Assembly: GCF_900086585.1 (NCBI RefSeq)
Contig: NZ_FLKM01000008.1
Coordinates: 62,001 to 126,000, forward strand
From: Emergencia timonensis
GTDB lineage: Bacteria > Bacillota > Clostridia > Peptostreptococcales > Anaerovoracaceae
Direction of reading: 5' to 3'
Length of the DNA: 64,000 nucleotides
Made by a program: the position numbers and the translations under genes. Positions within the stretch are counted from its first letter, which is position 1, and every line of letters begins with the position of its first letter. The notes under the pieces are model-generated. The model was not told where the DNA came from, ran no database searches, and worked only from the letters and a program-made list of their open reading frames with translations. Positions 46,967-55,638 of this stretch are shown here, piece after piece.

Positions 46967-46995
46967 AGTATATGCTCTTTTATTGCCTTTGTCAA
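46967..46995 (-). promoter_or_regulatory. Promoter of the riboswitch-protease transcript
   Basis: On the minus strand TTGACA (46990-46995), 17 bases, TATACT (46967-46972): near-consensus sigma-A, so control must come mostly from the riboswitches. Confidence 0.88.
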
Positions 46996-47032
46996 CGGTT
47001 TTGGGCAAATTTTCTGCGGCAAAGTCCTTTCA

Positions 47033-47250
47033 GTTATGCGCTTTCTTGTCTCAAATAGGTCACAGTAGAAATTCCCCAAAAGCACTATCGAGAAATGATT
47101 TACCTTTCATTTGATCAAAAACACCTAAAAAGCTCAGGCGCCAAGAGGCTGCAACATCGGTTTCAGCTAAACGCATAACGAAATTTCAACGGTTACAGCT
47201 CCTACCGCAGAGGGCGCTCTTTACGGTCATCGGATTTTTTAGGTGTTTTT
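47033..47250. other. Structured noncoding stretch with long-range stems
   Basis: Between the protease promoter and the M20 gene. AAAAACACCTAAAAA (47117-47131) pairs perfectly with TTTTTAGGTGTTTTT (47236-47250), 104 bases apart. GTTATGCG (47033-47040) pairs with CGCATAAC (47172-47179), a crossing arrangement, so both cannot form in a simple nested fold. GAAATTCCCCAAAAGCAC near 47073 resembles GAAATCACCAAAAATGCC of the 95-bp repeats at 26.4 kb. No reading frame is convincing. It may end the long peptide operon (a T run follows on the minus strand) or be a noncoding RNA. Confidence 0.4.
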
Positions 47251-47332
47251 GCATTTTTTACGGTAATAGAGGGTAACTGGATGATTCATGCAGTCCTGTT
47301 ACGCATATCCGATCATCAGGCACCCTTATGAT

Positions 47333-48637
47333 CTATCTGCGAAAAGACTTCTCGCACTGGGCGATTCCCTCAATCGCTCTATAATAAATTTCACAGTTTT
47401 TCTCCAGTGCCTTCAGCGGAATGTATTCATTTTCCTCATGGCAGCAATCCTTCATCCCCGGAAGGATCGGCCCAAAGCTGACGATGCCCGGCATGGCTTT
47501 CGCATAGGAACCGCCGTAACCGAGGACGAAGTCGGGGTTAAGCCCCGTCGCCTCCTCATAAGCCGTGGCTAATACCTCCAGGAATGGGGTATTTCTGCTG
47601 ACGAAGACAGCGGGCAGCGAAGTAACGCAGGCAATCTCCCCTTCATATTCTTCGCATAATCGTCTGAAAGCACGCAAAAGCTCATCTTCCGTGGTCGTAT
47701 ATGCGAAACGGACGTTGATGCCCACCTCAACAAAACTTCCTGACGTTCTGATCAGCACAGGAGTAAAGACTGTTCGATGTATAAATTCACCTGCAAAATA
47801 CTCTTCCTTCGTCCTCAGCCCCAATTTCGGCGCGGTGCAGTCAGAAAAGAACTCCGTCACCATTTCCAAAACTTGCGAAAACCCGTTGGGAGTCACACCT
47901 TCGAGCAGGTCCGGCATTTGAAAAATAGCGTTCTCTCCTTTTTCCGGTGCGCAGGTATGAACCGCCTTTCCCTCCGTCACGATCACCCTGCCATCTGAAA
48001 GCAATGCGCTGCAGCTGTCCGGCACGATATTAAATGCCGTACCGGCCTCAAGCCCGACAATCTGCGGAGACGCTTCATCCACCAAAGCGACAGGAAATCG
48101 CAGGGTGACATCCATGCACCCCTTCTCCACGTTTCCAATGGGGAAATCACCGTCAGGTGTAAACCCGTAGTCGGGCAGAGGATAGTGCTCCGTATAACAA
48201 TCCATGTCGGTCCATTCCGTCTCTTCCTGGGTACCGACAATGAGCCTGACCGTCTTGTGAAAAGGCTTTCCGTTTTCCATGGCAGCGCCCATGGCATATA
48301 AGACAGCCACCGTCGGTCCCTTGTCATCAATGGCGCCGCGGCCATAGAGGTTTCCATCGCGCACTTCGCAGGCAAAAGGCGGACTTTTCCAAAGTTCCTC
48401 TCTGCCGGCATTCACCACATCCACATGGGTCAGGATGCCAAAGGTTTCGTCGCCCTGGCCGATTTCAATGATACCTACCTGCCCATCTGCGACTTTTTCA
48501 CATCGCATGCCCATCTGCTCGCCCAGTTTCAGCACATAGTCCAAAGCCTCCTCTACAGCAGCTTTGTCCGAGGAGATGCTGGGGATGTCGATCAGTCCCT
48601 TCAAGTCTCTTATCATCTTATCACGTTCTAATGTCAT
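47333..48637 (-). CDS. PepV-like M20 dipeptidase
   Basis: A 434-aa zinc or manganese dipeptidase of the M20 (PepV/Sapep) group. Metal and catalytic residues are visible: LTHVDVV (His, Asp), GRGAIDDKGPTVAVL (Asp), VGTQEETEWTD (Glu-Glu), FTPDGDFP (Asp) and a C-terminal CCHEENEY (His). It splits dipeptides, including ones with D or beta residues in some relatives. It is the last gene of the ldcA-dpp operon and overlaps the preceding M20 gene by 17 bases. It lacks the DNA-binding tail that the preceding paralogue has. Confidence 0.92.
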   Translation of the reverse strand: MTLERDKMIRDLKGLIDIPSISSDKAAVEEALDYVLKLGEQMGMRCEKVADGQVGIIEIGQGDETFGILTHVDVVNAGREELWKSPPFACEVRDGNLYGRGAIDDKGPTVAVLYAMGAAMENGKPFHKTVRLIVGTQEETEWTDMDCYTEHYPLPDYGFTPDGDFPIGNVEKGCMDVTLRFPVALVDEASPQIVGLEAGTAFNIVPDSCSALLSDGRVIVTEGKAVHTCAPEKGENAIFQMPDLLEGVTPNGFSQVLEMVTEFFSDCTAPKLGLRTKEEYFAGEFIHRTVFTPVLIRTSGSFVEVGINVRFAYTTTEDELLRAFRRLCEEYEGEIACVTSLPAVFVSRNTPFLEVLATAYEEATGLNPDFVLGYGGSYAKAMPGIVSFGPILPGMKDCCHEENEYIPLKALEKNCEIYYRAIEGIAQCEKSFRR

Positions 48638-50168
48638 TTGCTTTTTCCCCCATCTTTTCTGCCAGTGGGCCTAAGGAATAGGCCTTTGTCGTCGGATCTT
48701 TCTGTAAAAGTCCTGCCTTCTCCAAAGTGGACAGGTTTCGATAGACTGTCGTTCGATTCATGCCAGTCAGTTCCACCAGTCCCGGTACGTCGTAATGGTA
48801 TGGCGGATCTGTAAACAGGCTCAGTAGGAACAATGCTTTCTCCAAGCTGGTCATCTTCTCCGCATTTTTACGGATGCCGCCGATGGGGCTTGCCATCGTG
48901 GCAATGTAGGTGGTGTAAATCTGGGTCGCTGTAATCATCGCCGTGATGCTCATCCTCTCATCTTCCATATGGGCACAGCTGGGTTCTGTCTGAAACACCG
49001 GGCCAAAGCTGACAAAATGTTCCATGGACTTTGCGTAGGACGTACCCAGAGCGCTCTGAAAGCTGCTCTCATATCCGTACTCCGCGTACACCTCTGCCAT
49101 CACCTGTAAGAACTCCTCTTTCTCATCGACAAACATGGGTTCCAAAAAGTCATACAGTTCCATCTCAAAAGAATATTTTTCCTTTTGCCGCATAAAAGCT
49201 GCAATGACATCTTCTTTGCTGACACCGGTGCAAGATCGCACGTTGACATTGAGCAGCACCTTGTCACCTTCCCGCTTCAAAATCGTCGGCACGATGATGC
49301 TGCGCTGGGTCGGCGTCAGATCAGCATGCACATTTTTATCCATGCCTAGTTTTTCACCGTTATAATCCTTTGCCAGAAAATCGTTGAGGAAACGGATAAA
49401 GTTGAACTCTGTCCGATAGCCCAGCTCCACCGCCATTTTGGAGATGGCGTTGATGCCAATGGCCGGCGCCGAGCTGTGACAGGAAATCCCGTGAAAGACC
49501 AGGTTCTCCTGATTTCTGATCTTCACTTCCGCCCGGGAAGGAATGGTGTTAGGACTGTCCCCAGAATCCAGCTTTTCCAAAATGTCAATGCAGGGCTCCG
49601 TAAAGCGCATCTGCACATCGCAGTAGCCCTTTTCACTGTTATAAATCGGGAAATCGCCATCGGGAGAGAAACCGAAATCGGGCACAGGAAATTCTTTCTT
49701 AAAGCTGGCGATGTCGGTCCATTCTGCCTCTTCGGAAGTACCGACGATGAGCCAGACTCTCTTGTTCAGCGGGATTTCCAGCTCTTTAATCGCTTTCAGC
49801 GCATAGAGACACATGACCGCAGGGCCTTTGTCGTCCACTACGCCTCTTCCCCATAGGAACCCCTTGGCGACGCGCCCTTCAAAGGGCGGATAAGTCCACT
49901 TGTCCGTATCGCCGATACCGACCACGTCCATATGCACCAAAATTCCCAGAGTCTGGTCACCGCTGCCCAGCTCGACGATGCCCACATCGCCTGTGGAAGT
50001 TTTCATGGTCTTAAACCCCATGGCTTCTGCCTTCTGCAGAAACAGGTTCAGCGCCTCGGTGTTCTCCGCTGCGCACCCGTTGATGCTTTTGATTCTGATC
50101 AGTTCCAGGATGTCCTCTATCATCTCGCTGCGTCTGGCTTTGATGTAGCTGTCAATCTTGTTCCTCAT
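48621..50168 (-). CDS. PepV-like M20 dipeptidase fused to an IclR-type winged helix
   Basis: A 515-aa protein; the ATG at 50168 overlaps the dppF stop (ATGA) and has GGGAGG upstream. Residues 1-435 form a complete M20 dipeptidase with HMDVVGIGD, GRGVVDDKGPAVM, GTSEEAEWTD, FSPDGDFP and AHMEDER. The last 77 residues (48621-48854) match the DNA-binding half of IclR regulators: SLEKALFLLSLF, YDVPGLVELTGMNRTTVYRNLSTLEKAGLLQ, then AYSLGP. IclR proteins normally have their own effector domain; here the peptidase takes that place. The frame is continuous, with no sign of frameshift. Palindromes at the operon promoter fit a DNA-binding role. Confidence 0.88.
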   Translation of the reverse strand: MRNKIDSYIKARRSEMIEDILELIRIKSINGCAAENTEALNLFLQKAEAMGFKTMKTSTGDVGIVELGSGDQTLGILVHMDVVGIGDTDKWTYPPFEGRVAKGFLWGRGVVDDKGPAVMCLYALKAIKELEIPLNKRVWLIVGTSEEAEWTDIASFKKEFPVPDFGFSPDGDFPIYNSEKGYCDVQMRFTEPCIDILEKLDSGDSPNTIPSRAEVKIRNQENLVFHGISCHSSAPAIGINAISKMAVELGYRTEFNFIRFLNDFLAKDYNGEKLGMDKNVHADLTPTQRSIIVPTILKREGDKVLLNVNVRSCTGVSKEDVIAAFMRQKEKYSFEMELYDFLEPMFVDEKEEFLQVMAEVYAEYGYESSFQSALGTSYAKSMEHFVSFGPVFQTEPSCAHMEDERMSITAMITATQIYTTYIATMASPIGGIRKNAEKMTSLEKALFLLSLFTDPPYHYDVPGLVELTGMNRTTVYRNLSTLEKAGLLQKDPTTKAYSLGPLAEKMGEKANDIRT

Positions 50169-51163
50169 AGACCTTGCCTCCCGCACTTCAGGCAGGCCGC
50201 AAAATGTCCCGCTTCTATCTCTTCCAGAACCGGCTGTTTCTCAAAGCATTCTTCCGAAGCTTCAGGGCACCTGCTGGCAAACTTGCACCCTGCTATTTCG
50301 ATGCTGGCGTTAGGCGTCTCTCCCTGCAGCACTTCCCGCTTTCTATTCTTGTTGACGCCCGGTATGGGCATGATGGCCGTCAGCGCCTTGGTGTAGGGAT
50401 GCACCCCGCCTTTGATGATCTGATCTGCGCTGCCGATTTCCATAATCTGCCCCAGATACATGATGGCGATTCGATCAGAAATCAGCCAGGCAAGAGAAAG
50501 ATCGTGGGTGATAAAGAGATAAGAGAGTCCTTTTTCGTCCCGCAGTCCAAGCAAAAGTTTCAATATTCCCGTACGCACAGAAGCATCCAGCATAGAAATC
50601 GGCTCATCTGCCACCACGAACTTTGGTTCCATGATGATCGCCCCGGCGATGACCACACGCTGCCGTTGGCCGCCGGAAAGCTCGTAAGGGTAGCGGTACA
50701 GATACTCCTCCGCAGGAGACAGCCCCGCCTGTTCCAACGCCTGTTTCACTTTTTCCAGACGTTCTTCGGGAGAATGTACCAGATGATTGACATCCAAAGG
50801 CTCCGCTACCAAATCGATGATCCTGTTTCTCGGGTTCAGCGATTGATAAGGGTCCTGAAACACCATCTGCGCCTCCTTGCGAAAGGCTTTCAGACCGTTT
50901 TTGCTTCTGTCCAGAGGTCTGCCCTCGAAGAAAATCTCCCCGCCCGTGGCCGGTGCAAGATCCAGGATTGCCTTCCCCGTCGTGGTCTTTCCACTGCCGC
51001 TCTCACCAACCAGAGACAAAATTTCTCCTTCTCTGATGCCAAAGCTGACACCGTCCACGGCTCTGACCACCTTGCGGTCCTTCTTGGCAAATTTTCTCTT
51101 GTCGATATCAAAATATACCTGAAGGTCTTTTACTTCTACTATATATGCATTTTCTTTTGCCAT
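50165..51163 (-). CDS. dppF: Oligo/dipeptide ABC transporter ATPase (DppF/OppF-like)
   Basis: A 332-aa ATPase energising peptide import. Walker A GESGSGKTT, ABC signature LSGGQRQRVVIAGA, Walker B FVVADEP and the switch His in ITHDLS are present. The C-terminal peptide-transporter extension has HPYTKALTAIMPIP and a Cys-rich end (CKFASRCPEASEEC ... CLKC). It has an insertion near residue 25 (RKFAKKDRKV). It is followed, with ATGA overlap, by the peptidase-IclR fusion and preceded one base earlier by the partner ATPase gene. Confidence 0.95.
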   Translation of the reverse strand: MAKENAYIVEVKDLQVYFDIDKRKFAKKDRKVVRAVDGVSFGIREGEILSLVGESGSGKTTTGKAILDLAPATGGEIFFEGRPLDRSKNGLKAFRKEAQMVFQDPYQSLNPRNRIIDLVAEPLDVNHLVHSPEERLEKVKQALEQAGLSPAEEYLYRYPYELSGGQRQRVVIAGAIIMEPKFVVADEPISMLDASVRTGILKLLLGLRDEKGLSYLFITHDLSLAWLISDRIAIMYLGQIMEIGSADQIIKGGVHPYTKALTAIMPIPGVNKNRKREVLQGETPNASIEIAGCKFASRCPEASEECFEKQPVLEEIEAGHFAACLKCGRQGL

Positions 51164-51164
51164 T

Positions 51165-52121
51165 TTACACCTCCGCCAGATGGCATGCCACTTGATGGCT
51201 TGTGCCTGCCTTTTTCTGCTGTGGAACTTCCACCCTGCATTGCTCTACTGCCATTTCGCATCTCGGATGGAATGGGCAGCCTGCAGGCGGATGCAGCATA
51301 TTTGCCGGCGCGCCTTTGATGCCGTCCGGAATCCGTTTCTCTTTTTCCACATTAGGGAAACAGCCGATCAGCTTCTTGGTATACGGGTGCTTGGCGTTTT
51401 CAAAGATATCAGCTACGGTTCCGCTCTCTACGATTTTTCCTGCATACATGACGGCGATCTTGTCACAGGTCTCTCCCAAAATGGAAAGGTCGTGAGTGAT
51501 GAGAATCAGCCCCATGTTCAGTTCCTTTCTCAGCTTCTCCAACAGGTTCAGGATCTGTGCCTGCACCATGACGTCCAGCGCTGTGGTCGGCTCGTCTCCG
51601 ATGACTACCTTGGGATTGCAGGCCAGGGCCATGGCAATCATAACCCTCTGTTTCATGCCGCCGCTGAATTCATGAGGATAGTTGGCAACGCGGCCTCTGG
51701 AGATTTCCACCAGTTCCAGAAGGTCCCCCGCCCTCTTCAGTGCGTCCGCCTTTAACAGCCCATCGTGAAGCATGACGGCTTCCGCGATTTGATCGCCGAT
51801 GTTCATGACCGGGTTGAGGGCGTTCATAGCACCCTGAAAGATGACGGAAATATCTTTCCAGCGATGACGCCGGATTTCATCATCGGAAAGTTTCGCAAGA
51901 TCACTGCCCTCGAGAAGAATCTCTCCGCCGCAGACCTTGCCCTCTTTCGGCAAAAGCCTGCAGATAGACAGGGCACTGGTGGTCTTGCCGCAGCCGGATT
52001 CACCCACCAGACCCAGGGCTTCTCCATAGTCTAAATCAAAGCTGACATCATCGACCGCTTTCAGCTGCCCTTTGGAGGTATCAAAATAGGTCTTTATATT
52101 CTTTACTTCTAATAGCTTCAT
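51165..52121 (-). CDS. dppD: Oligo/dipeptide ABC transporter ATPase (DppD/OppD-like)
   Basis: A 318-aa ATPase, partner of DppF. Motifs: [38 protein letters not shown] and ITHDLS; the C-terminal oligopeptide extension ends with [12 protein letters not shown] and further cysteines that in relatives bind an iron-sulfur cluster. It is one base upstream of dppF and five bases after dppC. Confidence 0.95.
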   Translation of the reverse strand: MKLLEVKNIKTYFDTSKGQLKAVDDVSFDLDYGEALGLVGESGCGKTTSALSICRLLPKEGKVCGGEILLEGSDLAKLSDDEIRRHRWKDISVIFQGAMNALNPVMNIGDQIAEAVMLHDGLLKADALKRAGDLLELVEISRGRVANYPHEFSGGMKQRVMIAMALACNPKVVIGDEPTTALDVMVQAQILNLLEKLRKELNMGLILITHDLSILGETCDKIAVMYAGKIVESGTVADIFENAKHPYTKKLIGCFPNVEKEKRIPDGIKGAPANMLHPPAGCPFHPRCEMAVEQCRVEVPQQKKAGTSHQVACHLAEV

Positions 52122-52126
52122 CTCGT

Positions 52127-53005
52127 CTACCTCTCTTTCAGCTTAGGATTGAGGATTTCATCAAAGGCGTAACCCAGCAGTGTAAATGCCAGTACGACTG
52201 CGATGACGCAGATTCCAGGCGGCAGGTAATACCAATAAGCGCCAAGTCCCGTGGCGCCGCACTCGAAAGCGTAGTGGAGCATCATGCCCCAGCTGGCCGT
52301 GGTCGTATCGCCTAGTCCCAAAAAGCTCAGGGTAGTTTCTGAGGTGATGGCTGTCGCTGCAATGAGGACGGTATTGGCAAAGACCAGAGGGAAGACATTC
52401 GGCAGGATGTGTTTCCACATGATATGCCAGTTTCCCGCACCCAGGGATAGGGTTCGTTCTACAAACTGCCGCTCTTTGACAGACAGTGTCTGCGCTCTCA
52501 CCACTCTGGCCGTACCTGCCCAACTGGTCACACCGATGACCAGTATGATATTCCAGATGCTCGTTCCCAGGATTGCTGCCAGCACCATCATCAGCGGCAG
52601 CCACGGTATGACCAGAAAGAAGTCGGTCAGACGCATCAGTACGTTATCCACAGCTCCGCCGAAATAACCGGCGGAAATGCCGACCAAAGTGCCGATTGCC
52701 ATAGAGATAATCGTAGCCACGCCTCCGATCAGGAGGGAAATCCTCGCACCTGCCATCAGGTTCGCCAGGACGTCCCTGCCCATATCATCGGTTCCCAGAA
52801 GATGGTCGCCGCCGGGTGGTCTGAGAACGTCCCCCATGCCGCCAAACTCCTGGGTCGAAAAAGGCACGAGGATTGGTCCGAAGATTGCAATCAAGACAAA
52901 GACTGCCAGTGTAACCAGGCCCACCATAGCCATTTTGTTCTGCCGGACGGACTGCCAGATTTCTTTTGATTTTTTGTTTTTCTGTACATTGTTGCTCACA
53001 CTCAT
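52127..53005 (-). CDS. dppC: Peptide ABC transporter permease (DppC-like)
   Basis: A 292-aa membrane permease with about six helices. It begins with the cytoplasmic segment common in DppC/OppC (WQSVRQNKMAMVGLV), has HLLGTDDMGRDVLANLMAGAR and the ATPase-contact EAA-type loop ERTLSLGAGNWHIMWKHILPN. It lies between dppB and dppD with short gaps. Confidence 0.94.
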   Translation of the reverse strand: MSVSNNVQKNKKSKEIWQSVRQNKMAMVGLVTLAVFVLIAIFGPILVPFSTQEFGGMGDVLRPPGGDHLLGTDDMGRDVLANLMAGARISLLIGGVATIISMAIGTLVGISAGYFGGAVDNVLMRLTDFFLVIPWLPLMMVLAAILGTSIWNIILVIGVTSWAGTARVVRAQTLSVKERQFVERTLSLGAGNWHIMWKHILPNVFPLVFANTVLIAATAITSETTLSFLGLGDTTTASWGMMLHYAFECGATGLGAYWYYLPPGICVIAVVLAFTLLGYAFDEILNPKLKER

Positions 53006-53015
53006 GGTCCGCCTC

Positions 53016-53984
53016 CTAATTTCTTACTCTTGGGTCAATCCTGTCGTAGATCAAATCCGTGATCAGGTTCGCTAAGACGACACAGACGGTAACGAGAAGG
53101 AAAATCCCCTGCAGCACTGGATAGTCTCTGGCGGAAAGGGCCTCGTACATCAGGTTGCCGATTCCCGGCCAGGAGAAGATCGTCTCTATCTGTACTGCAC
53201 CGCCGATGACCAGCCCCAGATTGATGGCGATAATCGTCACCATTGGCAGCATGGCGTTGGGCATTGCGTGTTTTCGCAGGACATATTTCTCCCGAAAGCC
53301 CTTTGCTCTCGCCGTCGTGATGTAATCTTCTGACAAAACGTCGATCAAAGTGTTCCGCATGGTCAGCGCATATTCGCCGATCAAAAGGATACTCATGGTG
53401 ATAACAGGAAGAATCAAATGGGCTGCCATGTCTGCGATCATCTCCATGCTCGAGGAATAGACCATGCCGGCGGTGGTCATGCCGCTGATGGGCAGCCATC
53501 TGAGATTGACTGCAAAGATGACTACCATGATCATGCCCAGCCAGAAGGTAGGCATGGAGTAGGTAATCAGAGAAAAACTCAGAGTACCTACGTCCAGTTT
53601 TGAACCCCTCTTCCATGCCGCCATGATACCCAGGAAAATGCCGACGATGATGGCGACAATCTCCGCCAGTCCCAGCATCACCACGGTAGGCAGAATCTTG
53701 GCGCCGATAACTTCCATGACAGGTGCTTTGTAGACAAAGGACGTGCCGAAGTCTCCTGTAAACAATCCCTTCAGATACACTACAAATTGACTGTACCAGG
53801 GCAGATCCAGCCCGTAGGAAGCGCGGATGGCCTCGATAGAAGCCTCCGACGCTTTCGGATTTCTCATAATCATGGAGATCGGATCACCCGGCAGAACTCT
53901 GAAGAGAAAGTAATTGAAGATGATTACCGCCAAAATGGTAATCAGAGCATATAGTATCTTTCGAATTACGCTGCTGTTTTTCAT
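53016..53984 (-). CDS. dppB: Peptide ABC transporter permease (DppB-like)
   Basis: A 322-aa permease with the DppB/OppB N-terminus (FNYFLFRVLPGDPISMIMR), about six helices and the EAA-type loop TTARAKGFREKYVLRKHAMPNA shown in part. It pairs with DppC to form the channel. It starts 14 bases after dppA. Confidence 0.94.
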   Translation of the reverse strand: MKNSSVIRKILYALITILAVIIFNYFLFRVLPGDPISMIMRNPKASEASIEAIRASYGLDLPWYSQFVVYLKGLFTGDFGTSFVYKAPVMEVIGAKILPTVVMLGLAEIVAIIVGIFLGIMAAWKRGSKLDVGTLSFSLITYSMPTFWLGMIMVVIFAVNLRWLPISGMTTAGMVYSSSMEMIADMAAHLILPVITMSILLIGEYALTMRNTLIDVLSEDYITTARAKGFREKYVLRKHAMPNAMLPMVTIIAINLGLVIGGAVQIETIFSWPGIGNLMYEALSARDYPVLQGIFLLVTVCVVLANLITDLIYDRIDPRVRN

Positions 53985-53998
53985 TGTTTGCCTCTTTC

Positions 53999-55621
53999 TT
54001 ATTTGACAGGCGCTGCGTTGATGTAGTTTTCGATGGTCATGTTAAAGTAGTAGGTGCCCTTTTCCGGAACCTGTTCGATGCCTGTCCAGCGATCACTTCT
54101 GTAGCCCTGGATATTGTTATCATATAAGAGGATGATGTACGGCGCTTCGTCGTAAGCGATTTTTTCCATCTCCTGAACCAGCGCGATTCGCTTCTCTTTG
54201 TCCATCTCTGTCTGCTGCTGTGCGTAAAGCTGGTCATATTTTTTGTTGGACCACTGTGATTCATTATTACTGCCGATCTGTGCTGTGGTCAAAATGCCCA
54301 TCATGACGGTCGGATCATAATCTCCGCCCCAGCCCCACATGAACATGTCGTAATCTGCTGCCGTAATGGCATCCTGCAGGGCGCCGCTGTCCATGGTCTT
54401 CAGATTGATTTCGATACCGGCTTCCTTGCAGGTGGATGCAATCAGCTGTCCCGACTTTACCTCTGCACTGTTATCTCCGATGTTGATAAATTCGAAGGAC
54501 AGCTTGTTGCCGTCTCCATCTTCTCTGATGCCGTCTCCATCGCTGTCTTTGTATCCGGCGTCATCCAGCAGCTTCTCCGCTTTCTTTATATTATAGCTTC
54601 TCAGTTCCTCGCCTTTAGGCGCATAGTGATATGGATCGCTGGCGTTGAGCATGGTCGTCCCTTCTGTTCCATGTCCCTGGTAGGCCATATCGATGATATT
54701 CTGTTTATCGGTAGCATATTCGATAGCTTTTCTAACCTCTGCATCCTTCAGCAGTGGATTTCCTTTTGAGGATGGATCTTCTGAGCAGTTGATGCCCACC
54801 TGCATAAATCCCTGCACTTCTCCAGAGATGACGGTTACGTTCTCTTCATCCTCAAGCTGTGAATACTGGGTTGCCGACAGGTTGACAGCAGCGTCTATTT
54901 CGCCTACCTTCAGCGCCTGTGCCAAGGAGTCCGTATTCTTGTACTCGACAAACACGTAGTTTTCTACTGCCGGTTTTTCGCGATAATATGCTTCGTTCTT
55001 GCTGACCTTTACAATGCCGTTTTCATTGGATACCAGTTTATAAGGGCCGCTGCCGATCATTTCTCCATTGTCCCAGGTTTCCAGCTCTTCTTTTTTCACC
55101 TTCTCCCAAACGTGCTTCGGCATAATCGGCGTGGTATTCATCAGCATGTTGGCCTTTGGCAATTTGGTCTTCATCACCACGGTCTGTTCATCTGGACAGG
55201 TAATGTCTGTAATACCTTCCAGATAGCTGGAATACATATAGCCCAGTCCGGTATCCAGCATCAGCTCGTATGTATATTTGACGTCTTCCGAGGTGACCGG
55301 CTCGCCGTCATGCCATTTGGCGTCTTTGTTCAGATGGAAGGTCCAGGTCTTCTCGTCCTTGCTGACTTTCCAGTCGTCGGCCAGTGCCGGAGACGGGTTC
55401 AGCTCTTTATCATATCTGACCAGGGGATCATATACCAGGGCGATGATCTCAAAAGACTGCTGCTCATAGGAAGACAGGGGATTCAGGGTATCCACGCTGG
55501 TGCTGGACCCGATGGTCATGGTTGACGCATCAAAGTCGCCTCCGCCGCCACAGGCGGAAAAACCTGCTGACATGGCCAGTACAAGTACCAGCGCCAATGC
55601 TAATTTGCTCATTCTTTTCAT
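53999..55621 (-). CDS. dppA: Peptide-binding lipoprotein (SBP family 5, DppA/OppA-like)
   Basis: A 540-aa extracellular solute-binding protein. I start it at the ATG at 55621, which has AAGGAG eight bases upstream; the longer frame would overlap ldcA. A signal peptide ends in a lipobox (GFSACGGGG), so it is a membrane-anchored lipoprotein. Family segments include DTLNPLSSYEQQS, YDPLVRYD, DDWKVSKDEKTWTFHL and WHDGEPVTSEDVKYTYE. It captures peptides for the DppBCDF transporter. Confidence 0.95.
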   Translation of the reverse strand: MKRMSKLALALVLVLAMSAGFSACGGGGDFDASTMTIGSSTSVDTLNPLSSYEQQSFEIIALVYDPLVRYDKELNPSPALADDWKVSKDEKTWTFHLNKDAKWHDGEPVTSEDVKYTYELMLDTGLGYMYSSYLEGITDITCPDEQTVVMKTKLPKANMLMNTTPIMPKHVWEKVKKEELETWDNGEMIGSGPYKLVSNENGIVKVSKNEAYYREKPAVENYVFVEYKNTDSLAQALKVGEIDAAVNLSATQYSQLEDEENVTVISGEVQGFMQVGINCSEDPSSKGNPLLKDAEVRKAIEYATDKQNIIDMAYQGHGTEGTTMLNASDPYHYAPKGEELRSYNIKKAEKLLDDAGYKDSDGDGIREDGDGNKLSFEFINIGDNSAEVKSGQLIASTCKEAGIEINLKTMDSGALQDAITAADYDMFMWGWGGDYDPTVMMGILTTAQIGSNNESQWSNKKYDQLYAQQQTEMDKEKRIALVQEMEKIAYDEAPYIILLYDNNIQGYRSDRWTGIEQVPEKGTYYFNMTIENYINAAPVK

Positions 55622-55638
55622 CGTTCTTCTCCTTTTTA

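Noticed and set aside
50174..51319. A 381-codon plus-strand open frame
   Set aside because: Antisense shadow of the dppF and dppD genes, whose ABC motifs are complete.
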